Positions 21,878 through 33,800 of a DNA stretch of 64,000 bases are shown piece by piece (position 1 is the first letter of the stretch; every line of letters begins with the position of its first letter). The stretch comes from Pictodentalium vernedei (lineage: Eukaryota; Mollusca; Scaphopoda; Dentaliida; Dentaliidae). A program made the position numbers and the translations under genes. Location: assembly GCA_031216915.1 (NCBI GenBank), contig CM062297.1, forward strand, positions 363,147,704 to 363,211,703, given 5' to 3'. The notes under the pieces were generated by a model. It saw only the letters and a program-made list of their open reading frames with translations, did no database searches and was not told the DNA's origin.

Positions 21878-24800
21878 CTGAAATAATATTATTAGAACAC
21901 ATTAACTTTTATCATATCAAAACTACTGTGAAACGAAGATTAAAGGGATTTAAGAGACTGTATTTGTGAAGGTATGTGTATGTTAAGGTGTCTTCCGAAT
22001 TTTGTGAGAACCTAGATAGCAGTGTTTGGGTTCCACAAAGATTTCCATTGTTTTCTCCAAGTCCTCACAAAAGAAACCCAATAGGTTATGGTGTGTCTCA
22101 GGCCTGAAAATAAGCAGTCTGACATTTGCAGAATGAGGTCCCCAGAGGGTGAATTTGACGATGCTATCCCATACAGTGGGCCAATTTATCCTCTGGTTAC
22201 CTCATTCTGTTTAGTTTTAAGACCCTGAATCAGATTGAGGTTCACAGAGAGTAAATTTAGTGATGCTACCCCTCCCCTCTGGGGACCTCATTTTTGCAGA
22301 TGAAAGTCTGCTTATTTTCTGGATTGGTGTGTCTTCCCACTTTTGTGGGGACTTGTTTGTCGCTGATTACAAAAAAAAGCAATAAGTCAAAACAAACTTG
22401 GTTAAGCATCTACCTAACATGAAAAGCAGACAACACTTGCAAAAAAAATTCTTGAATAACTAATTTTTTTTCATTTTTTGTCTCCAAAACATAGGTTGTG
22501 ACCCCTCATTTGAACGAGCTCAATGAGCTCATTCCAAGGAGGGGGCATACCCTATGTTTTGGAGACAAAAAATGAAAATATAATGAAAATTAATTGGCAA
22601 TTTTTGTGAATAGTGCTGGCCAGTTTTGGTAAAGGGTTAAACAAGGCTGTGGGCTGTAATATGTGTGTGAGGTGTGTACATGTGAGGAGGTGGAGTGGAC
22701 GGTACTGTTTTTGTGTGATGACAGGGTGACACAAGAGCAATACGGTCTCAATCACTTCTACTTCCAATCTGGTGCACCTGCTTGGGAGTGTTGCAGTATG
22801 AAAGATAAAAAAAAACATATCGACAAGGCTTCCACAAAGTAGGTATTCTGTTTCTCAGGCCATTTTTTTGTAAAAATGCATGTGGGCGACGGCGATCATG
22901 ATATCAAGTCAAAAAGCATGGATTAATTATTAAACCCACAACCCACAAGCCTCGTACATATGCATTGTTTTAATCAAACAACTCACATGAATAAATTTTG
23001 ACTTGTAAAATGAACCTAGCCCCCTAAAATTTGTAATTCTATTATAAAACATACCTCTCTCTGAGCCTTTTGTGCATGGTTTAGATCCATTTCAACTATT
23101 GATGACAATCTGGAGTATTTGCTGTTTACTTTTCTCTGGTAAGTGGACATGTGGACTGAAATAGAAAACACCATCATGTACATCGGTTTATCAAAACTTT
23201 AAAAAAAAAATGGTGTAACTAAGGAGATGAAGCATTTTGTATATGCTTGCCAATACAATCTTTGAGCATGAAAAAAAGACTTGCAATCATGATAACTGGA
23301 CATAAAATACAGTGAAACTTCATTCACACTTTACCGAATGTAATAACCAAAACCATCAGCAGTATTCACAAGAAATCTCCATTCAAATTTTATTATTTTT
23401 TACAAATATTATTTATTTATTTATTGGTGTTTAAGGTCACATACTTATGCACAATGGCTAATGATGACCGTGGCAGTGTTATGGGTGGAGGAAGCCGGAG
23501 TACCCGGAGAGAACCACCGAACAACGACGAACATCTGCCAGCTCCCCAACATCGTAACTCCGCACTGCAGCACAGGCAGGGTTAGATTGGTTGAAGACAT
23601 GCACACCACCGACGTGCAGTATGTCTTAGCACATGGCATCATCGTGCCCCCATGTGGACAATTGGGGTGAAGTGCCTTGCCCAAGTCCGAATCGACCACT
23701 CAGACGGTCACCCATCTGAGGATTAACCGGATTCAACGTTGTTTAACTTCGGTGATTTCACGAGAACCGGTTACCAACGCGTGCCCATTTGTTACAAAAA
23801 ACAACAAAAAAAAACCCAAAAAGCATAGCCCATGACACCTTGTTAGAATGAGCATCTTTGAGCTCATTCCAATGAGGGGTCATAAGCTGCTTTTGAGGCA
23901 AAATTTTTTTTTAAAAGTTATTCAAGAAATTATCTTGCACTCAAGTGTCTTCTGCTGTTCATAGTGTAAAATTAACAGACACTTTTTCACTGAAATATAT
24001 TCAACAAGACAATTTGGTAACCAGAATCTGGTCAATCTCCAACAATCTGCTCATAAATTGAGTGTGTTTTCTAATAGAGATAGTTTGACAGAGCTTACTG
24101 AGACATGCCAACCAAATTCCATAAGATAATATTGTGTTATGAAAGGTCTGCAAAGATGAGATATATAGGGGCTGTCATGGATAATTTTTCAACAGATTAC
24201 AATACTTTTTTATTCATTTAACAGGAAATCACATCATAAGATATATATAATTTACAGGTCCAAGCATGTACTAAAGGGATGGTATATGGTTTGGCACAGA
24301 AAATTATTTACGTTGACAAACTTGTAATTTTTTAGATGAACCCTTATATAAGGTAACAGAAATATCCAGTCAGTATTTGAACCCTCATATAAGGAAGGTA
24401 ACAGAAATATCTAGTCAGTATTATTGACAAACATAAACATTAAAATTTTAGAATTTTTTTCAGTTTTTACCCCCAAACATAATCATCCCTCATTGGATTG
24501 AGCTCATCACCTGATGTGCACCAGTTTCCAGGGTTCCCATTGAGAAATTTATGTCATCAGCAGTGGCGGTATTTCCCAGTTCATGAGGTAAAGGGTTAAA
24601 CCACTGATGTCATAATATAAAAATTTCAACGTGCAAATTTTTCCCATAACTCAACTAGGAACTTAATCAATTCAAGCTTTTTGGACAAAATTTGTACCTT
24701 GACCACTATCCAAAGAAATAAGTCCATCTGAAATACAATTGTGTGACTCTTTGTACTCTAATGTCAAAATACCAAAATTAACCCTCTGCACTCTGATGTC

Positions 24801-27800
24801 AAAATGGCTTAGTTATCAGCAGCAAATATTTCCCATAATGCAGTTTGATATTTAACCAAATATACCTTGTTTAACAGAGCTCAGTGCTAGGGGTCAAAGC
24901 TGCATTTTCCTCATAATACAACCAGTCTAGAAATAAGAATCTGTCATTTGCAGAATGAGGTGCCCAGAGGCTGTTTTGCTGATGCTATCCCATACAGTGG
25001 GCCAATTTAATCTCTGGGTACTTGTTTCTGTTTAGGTTTGAGACCTTGATTCAGCCTGAGGTTCACAGAGGGTAAACTGTTGTGCAGGGTAGCATCATCA
25101 AATTCACCCTCTGGGGACCTCATTCTGCAGATGACAGTCTGTTTTTTTCCAGGCTTGATTGCTACTAGTAATTTAACTAATTCAAGCTTGTTTGTTAGAG
25201 ATCAATACATGTAACATAATTGAACCACCGAGCTATGGCGAGCAGCTGTCAGCTCCCCAACATACTAACTCCACACAAGCAGGGTTAGTATTGGTTGAAG
25301 ATAGGTGCACCATAGACGTGCAGTACGCCTTAGTACACAATGTCACCGCACCCCCAGGTGGGCAATGGGGGTGAAGTGTCTTGCCCAAGGACACAACGTG
25401 GTTGCCGCAGGTGGGATTCGAACTGAGGACCTCTCGTCTTGCAGCCTGCACCTCTACACATAATAGGTTAGATTCCTAGTTGCATCATGGGAAAAATTTA
25501 CACCTTGGAATTTTGGTAAAAGGGATTATTTCAAATCAATCAACTCCCAAAAAGTAAGATTTTAAAAATGTACTTACTCATTTCATATACCTTAACAGGA
25601 AGTAGCTGATAACCATTTCTTTCCATGAGGTCATCACTTTGACCTGGTGCAATAAATACATCATCCACTGGTGGCAAAATGAGCAGGAAAGAGACACTAG
25701 GGCTCAGTTCTAAAACCTCCACATCATAAAATCTGTGGCTCGATGACTGATTCCATGATATGCCAAGATTTTCAAATAATGTTTCAGCTGCTTTTTTAAT
25801 TGAGAACAGGAAGTCATCTTGATTACTGTGTGATTTGTAAGTTTCTTCAGAGTTGAAATTTTTTAAACAGACCCATTCATCCCTGTGAACAAAAGAATGT
25901 TGGCATTAAACATTTGGCATAATTTTCCTAATTTGTCAATCCTTCACTTGCACATAACAGTACAGTGGAATCCTGTTAATTGAATAGCCATTTTGCCAGT
26001 AAAAATATTCAGTTAACAACTGTTTCGTTAGACATTCGGAAATTTGGTTATGGAAAACCATTTGTTAATGAGCCCCGAAGGGGTCTAATGAAACAAGAAA
26101 CATTTATCTCCATTATAATTCCTGTCATCGTTAGAAGTGGAAAAATACTCCAAACACATTTTATTTGAAGAAAAACAATCAAAAAAATGTTATTGCCATT
26201 CTTGGTCTATTGGCCATGATCAAATTTACAAGGTGAACTTCAAAGCATGGACACTAACAACTGTTCCCATAGAACACAACTCTTGGATGTGATAGGAGTG
26301 GTTTAGCACCATTGCTAGCATGTAGCATGGAAACAGACGTGTTCTAATTGACCCGCTTCTGGCAGAGGGCGGTAAGAGTGAATTTACCTGAGATTACGGC
26401 ACAGAGCCAACCAGCTCTCAGCCAATCCAATTACGGGTTCAGACAGAAAAAGGTCAAATTTAACTGATGAATTACAATGATAAACAGAGCATTTATTCTA
26501 TTATTTCTTACATGCCTGCTCTATGAAATCTCTGTCTACATCAACACGAAACCATGCGGAAAATGAAAATCTGTTCCGCACATATGTGCGGAACGAAAAT
26601 CAGTGACAGACTATTTGAAATTTCACTGGAATTTTCTACAAATCTTGCACTGCAATGACAACTGGAATCGCTAGCAATAGCTAAAAAACATCCCCTGTTA
26701 TCCAATGTGTTCTATGTGCCAGTAGGCACATAGAATACATTGGAACTCAGGACGAAATAGTAACACAGGTTCCCCTCTCAAATTTGGTTGATGATAAAAT
26801 GTGTTCTTTTTCTTGATAGTTGTCAAATGAATTGCCGAGTGTCCTTCTAATAATGTTTTTTTATAGACGTGAAGGCATGTTATAAACACAGAATGACATA
26901 CGTGTGTGAATGGGTTAACTGATATGGCACTTGAGATATCGTGGAAGGATGAAACTCGAGCCTTGAGGCCTCCCATTTTATCCTTCTGTGCTGCCATTCG
27001 TGCCATACTGATTAACTCTTTCACACGCGTGTGCCATTCAGTGTATATCTTGTTTGAAGAGCTCATTGATCACTATCAAATAAGATGTAATTGATTAAAT
27101 GTCTATGTTGGATCTATTAACCCTTTGCCCAACGAATCGCTCGCATCTGCCCGCATCATATGCAAATTCAGCAGTTGAAAAAATATTATTTTAAAAAACA
27201 TTTCCAACAAAACCATATCATGTGACCTCTCGTTGGAACAAGCTCATCGAGCTCATTCCAATGAGGGGTCACATGATATGATTTTGTTCAAATTTTTTGA
27301 AATATTTAAAAAAATGATATTTAAAATAATAAATTTTGATATCGTCTGCGTTGGGTAAAGAGTCAAGAAAAAAAAAAACTGCCAATAAATGTGAGGAATT
27401 CAGTGGTTGTCAGAGAAATTCGTCAACAGAATACAATAATTTTTATTCAGTTAACAGAAGTTCCACTGCATTAGAGTTCATTTCTGAAATACTTTGAAAA
27501 TTTCCTTTTTTCCTCCAAACTTAAAGCTGGAAACAATGGCAGAGCTCCAAGTTTCAAACACAGTGGAACACATCATCAAAACTAATGCAAACCAAGGGAA
27601 ATAATCACTTTAAATTATTAATGGCCAAAAAAGTATGACAATAATCAAACAAGATTTTATGATTCACCTTTTGAAGAGAATATATACCCTTTTGGGCCCC
27701 ACAAAGTAGATCTTCTGTTTCACAGGCCATTTTTGGGGGTAAAATTGCATGTGGGCGAGTGGTTTTTTTATTGCATTTTTGTAATCATTTCTTTGCCATC

Positions 27801-30800
27801 AAAAGTTCATGTTTTTGGTTTGTTTTATGCCTCAGAATAGAATAAGTGGTGGTGTATTTTGTGTATTTTGTCCCTTGAGTGCAAGTTGCACTCAAGGGAC
27901 AAATTTATAAAAATGTTGAACTTGGGTAAAATATCAGACATAAACCATTTAATTATTATTTTTTTAAGTTTGCATTGGTTATAAAAAGAAAGAATGTGGC
28001 AGCCAAAATGACCATGCAGGAGGGCCTGAGAAACAGATTTTTAACTTTTTAGGCCTTATCTTAATTCCAAGTATGAAGATTTTTTTATGAGAGGCATTCA
28101 GCATGTAATTACTGAAGAAGTCAGTGTCTTTCAGTACTGATTTCCAGTTTTTATCCGAGCAGCTTCAAGAGAATGGATCCAGGATTCTAGGTTTGCTTGG
28201 TGGGTCCCCAGCTTACAAATTAGGAAAGCAGCTCTCGATATTGGCTCAGTATCATGCAGTTTGTGTTTTGTCAAAATTTGTCAAGTTTTACCACACTCAA
28301 ATGATTAGTCAATTCAGAGAGTGTCAAGGATGTTTCTGAGTATTCAAGAAGCTGAATATGAGAAATTCCAGGATATTAAATGATGTTTGTTGTTAGAACA
28401 TGTGAAGAGATGCTCCACGTCTTGTTTGAACATAAACTCCAAACCGCAAGGTATTGTGGGACAGAAAATGTTCTAAGTGGAAAGAGTGAAAACAGAAAAA
28501 GTTTCCAAGTTGAAAAAGAGCCATAACTCTGGAAGAGATTATTGGACAGAACCTGTTCCTTGTGCATACCCGTTCCCCATGCAGGTCTATCAGCATACCA
28601 AAGGAGATTCAAATCAAAGCGATGGTTTTGAAATTACAATGTAAACATTTGTATGGACAGATGGATGGACAGACAGATGGATTCCTCCTTTGGAGGTCGG
28701 GGGCATAATAATATTCATGGGCATTCACAGTCCTTAGCAAGGGATTTCTAAATTCCAGGACTTTCCAGATATTCAAGGAGCTGTAGGAATCCTGTTGTCA
28801 ACACAAAAATGAGAATTTCTTACCTCGATATATTTGAACAATCTCTTATTTTTACATGAGGAAATACATTTGGTGATCGATTTGCTACAAGCACTCGCAT
28901 TATATCAACAGAACACTGTAGTTTAACATATCCTAGATACAGGCCCTTTGGTAATGGAATGGAACTAGACTTGTGATGTGAGATCATATCCTGAAATGAA
29001 AGTAAAGAATAAATGATAACTTCTGGTTAAAAATGATTGATATTTGTCATCTATCAATTGGAGTCCAAGAGATGCTCCCTTTCAAGATCTGTTGTTCAAA
29101 CATCTGCAGAGTTAAGAAGGGTACATGGCCTTAAATCATTGTATGCCAGACAGAGACCAGCCTACCAGGTAAACAGGGTGAAGACGTCACCTTCGATTTG
29201 CAAACTTCACTCTGCCTTCACTAAAAGCAACTCTGACATAGCACTGTGAACATTTTACCCTGCCTTGAAATGCAGGAGAATTTCGCAAAAAAAAAATCAA
29301 AAAGTCTTTTGCTTCAAGTTTATAGGAAGTATTAACTGATAGTGCGACTATTATTTTTTACAGTTAGTGAAAAATAAAATCGACTGCTCAAAATCCAAAC
29401 CCAACATTTTATGTTACAGTGAAAATAGGTGACATACTGTGGGAAGCAGCCAAAAATATCCAGTGCTAAAAACATAAATTGCCATTCAAATTTATTTTAA
29501 CTTCACTCTTTTATTTCAAAATATATCGCACTAGAATCAGTTCATGGATCTCATTTCAGAGAGGGATATAACAAGCTACATTTCACAACCAAACATTTAA
29601 ATTACTTAAGTCTTATCAATTATCAATCTTATCAATTGTGTCTTATAGCATGATTGCAATTCATATTCATTGTTACCTGATACAATACAGACATTGGGAA
29701 ATGTGCTATGTCCACCACACATGGAATCTGGATTGCACACAAGAATGTCATGCAAGAATACATTTGACTGGATGTTACATGTCCAAGTGACGTTTTGACA
29801 TAAATAAAATTCTTTGGCACAAAACAGTGTCAAGCAAAAAAGTTATCAGACCACCGAAGGTGATATTTTTCTTTCAATATATCAGCTTCATTCACTTAGT
29901 TCACAGTAACCCTTAAGGGCCTGGACAAATTTCTTAAATACCCGCTTAGACCACCACCTGCACATTTATGGTAGCTAAGCAGTGACTTCTAGTCAAGTCT
30001 TGGCTGCCCATTTAGGCAGCCAAGGCTTGACTAGAAACCACTGCCAAGACAATATGTTTATTTTCAGCAGGATCCTCTCATGACTGCATGTTAAGGGTAC
30101 CTGTTCTGAAGATGAAAAAGTTGGAAATCGGCCTATAAGGGTTAAATCGTGATATTATAAATACAGAACACAACATGGGCTGAGTATGGTCGACAGGAAG
30201 TAATCAATAACCATTGTTGCAAGTTCTTTCTGTATTACACGTGCACCTTTTAAGTTGTTGATTACAGTCACCCATCCTCCATCCTCAATGTATTCTGTCT
30301 TAATCACGGGTGAGGGATTAAAAAAAAATGGTACTTACAGGAATGAGCTGCATTACTGAATCAGGACAGTCTATGCGTTCTGTAGATGAAGAGGAAGTCT
30401 TTTGGAATAATTTGTCAACACTCATCCACTTCCCTGAACTCAGTGTCACATGTTTCGGATCTCTGACTGAGTTGACTGTAACAAGAACAATACTACCATT
30501 TGGATCTTTAATGGTTTTGTGATAAAACTGTCCCAGATCTTGTAGTCCTACTGCATTCTGAACAAAGAAAAAAATGAATTAGCACATCAGAAAGAAGAGG
30601 GATGCTTACTTGTTTTAAAAAATATGTCTTAATAGTTTACTCTCCCTCTAAATAAGCTGATGAATTTACATCTTTTCTACAAAAACAATTACAAATAATA
30701 AAATCTGAATGTTAAGTTTTGTGCATAGTGCTGGCTGGTTTTGTGTTGATATATTGGGTAAAGGGTTAAGTATCTGTGAGGTGGAAACCCAGGGTGGGCA

Positions 30801-33800
30801 GAACCAACAATTGATTGTTCTGGCCCCAGGAAGATAGCAAACTTATCATATCAAAAGCATAATGTTGAGAGTTATTTATTTATTTATTGGTGTTTAAGGT
30901 CACATATTTTTGCACAATGGCTAATCATGACCACAACATGAGTATCAACTCAAGACCAGGGGTGAGTGTTAATAAGCTGTGTTGCCCATTTTAGAGAGGG
31001 TTTGCACCTCCCAAGCATTGGTGACTGGGTCCTATTTTACCAGAAAAACAGAGCCTGTTTACCGCAGTGAACAGGCACTGCTTCACTTCCCGGGGTTCCT
31101 GCGGAGAATGTTGAGAGTTTTTTGGCAAGAAGTTTGCACTTGGAAGAGATAATTAAGATTCTTTAATTTGACTGGTAACAGGCTTTTATCTGTTACATTA
31201 AATAAAGACCCAATTCAGCCAGCACTATTCACAAAATCAGCCCAAATATCTCAAGGTTGGTGAAAAAGTCAGGATATTTCGGAATAATGGAATGATGGAT
31301 GAACAAGGGTAACACTATATGCCCCTGGCTATTTAAAAAAAAACATCATATGTTTGTTGCAAATTTTCAGCACACTCTTTGTGATGAGAAATATTTTAAA
31401 GTACATTCAAGGAATGTTCCATTTTCAAACACTCTCAGAATTTCAATTTAAAAATGCAAGCACTTTTAACTTCTTGAGTGCTAGAAGCCACTATAAGGGC
31501 CCAACTGAAAAGTGTTGAAAGCCACTTTAGTGGCTTTACACTGTGTGCTTTAGTTTATCGTTTATGCAGCTGCAATTAAAGAAATGTTAATATAAAATCT
31601 TGTTACAATTTATTGGAGCACTCTCCAATAAATAGTAACTAAACAAATATTGATGAACAAAATCTTGCTACCTAAGGCTCATCTTGCTGGCAGCATTGTA
31701 TCTTTAAAAACATATACTCATGTTACAAATTACCTTTGAAAAATAATTTAGAACTTTACTAGTTAAGGCCTTTCCAGGGTGTTACATACACAGGAAAAAT
31801 GAACTCCTAACCTACCTGTAATGACTGTGCTGCGTGCAATAGTTTGCACCTAAAATGCATAGAACCAGTCGTACTGTTCCTATCTAAAAAATCATTTTTC
31901 AGAGTCTTCACATCATCCCAAGTACAAGCAATCTGAAAAGAAATTGAAAGAACATTTTGTTGAGGTATTGTAATTAATAATTCATATGGAATTCACTGGT
32001 TTTGTGTCAGGGTGCTTTCTCAAAGTTGTGAGGTCGATGTATATTAACCCATGCAAAACCTGGTATAATACAATATATTTATAATAGATTTCAGGGCCCA
32101 AAACCAGACGCAGAGTAAGCGTGGTTTGGTTGTATATACATTTTCGATAGAAAACTGCACTTTTTGTACAGTTAACCCATATGCAATAAGAAGTTCAATT
32201 TTTACAAGGAGTAGGAAATAACTGATTGGAGGATTTTTATCCTGATATGCAAAGTATGTATGGACAATGGTTTTACAATCATCTGTTGCTAACAGTGTTT
32301 TTCCACTGGCTAGTATTTGACTGAGTGGGAACAACTGTATATCATACAAAAAATTTCATATCATATTGTATCAAATTTCAGTTACTTTTTGTCACATAAC
32401 ATATAATTAAATGCTTTAGCAAATGTAACAGTCCTCAACAAGGTGCAATGCCACCTCTATCCCCTGAAAGGGGTTTCTAAGTTGAAAAAAGTGGGAAAAG
32501 GTCCATAACTCTAGAAAAAAAAGACAAAACCTGTTTCTTGTGAATATCCTTTCCCCCACGGTGGTCTATCAGCATACCAAAGATCATTTAAATCCAACAT
32601 CCACTGACTGAGATATGAAGGTGCAAAGTTGTTATGGATGGATGTTCTTACACATTCTTACTTGTGGGGTTTTTCCCATGTTAAACCCTAACCCCACAAT
32701 GTCAAAAAATTAACCCCACAGTTCAAAAAATAACCCCTCAAGTGGCCACTGTACTAACCTAACTCCACAACTACCACTGACCCTAAATTGTTTACTCCAC
32801 AATGTACCTCTGCTAAGCATGGGCAGACTGACAGATGGACAGACAGACATTTCTATATCCCCTGCAAATAAAAACATAGCTGATGACCCCTCATATTTTG
32901 TCAACCTTGCATGTACACATAAATGACATTCCATGCCTTTGAACATCTTGCTGAATGACTTTACAGTACCTTGGTAGTGGTTTATAGTGAAGACTTGCTG
33001 GCTGTATTGCCAGCTAAGACTTCACTAGAAACCACTACCAAGGTACTGTAAATTCCATATTTACAGTACAGCCAAGACCTCACTAAAAAACACTACCAAG
33101 GTACTGTAAATTCCATCAGCAAGATGAACAAAAGCATGGAATATCATTTATATGAACATGCAAGGTCCACAAAAAAATGAACATTTTCAGTTATTCTGGA
33201 AATAATCTTTGCAAATGTCTGCTAGTCATTTTTGGTCATCAGTTAACATCAAAAACAAAGAATTCAATTCGGCTCTTGGAAGCAATTCACTCACAAGACA
33301 ACAATGATACAATGTTTAGTAGATGTATTATGGATGATATTTCTGTGATGAGATATTTAATTGCAACTATAGATAAATAAATTTAGGTACGATACCTTCA
33401 TCATCCAGTTATATTCATTCTGTACAGATGGATTTGAGTAGTTCTCATCCACTTCAACAATGGGCAGTTTCTCCTCAGCTGTTAACATCACTTTTTCATC
33501 ACTGTATAATAATGAAGCTAAATAAACACCCCTGAAACAAAAACAATGATGATCCCCAGGTAATGATTTTCTTTTGTATAATCAATGTTAAATTTATGTA
33601 CTGGGTGTTCAGTAAACATCTCCTCAGACAAATCTTGCTAAAACTAAGTTATTTATTTATTGGGGTATAATGACACTTTCAACAGCCAGGGTCATTTGTG
33701 TTGGGGTGGAGGAAGCCAAAGTACCTGAAGAAAACCACTGAGCAACAGCGAGCAACTGTCCAACTCCCCAACTTACTAACTCTACACAAGCAGGGTTAGC

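Larger units (their letters stand above)
24776..25530. mobile_element. TTAA-4 MITE carrying two later insertions
   Basis: The left end TTAACCCTCTGCACTCTGAT starts a TTAA-4 copy. It is interrupted by a CAGGCCTG-family MITE (about 24,927-25,157) and by a tRNA-headed SINE (25,205-25,455), after which the host resumes with TAGATTCCTAGTTGCATCAT. Confidence 0.65.
25963..27468. mobile_element. Pogo/Tigger-like element with nested repeats
   Basis: The ends CAGTGGAATCCTGTTAATTG and, inverted, CAGTGGAACTTCTGTTAACT face each other, with TA before the left end. Such ends are typical of pogo/Tigger-type elements. The interior carries a region also seen inverted at 35,283-35,880, repeat R5 copy 2, and a TTAA-2 MITE. 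No transposase frame remains. Confidence 0.5.
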
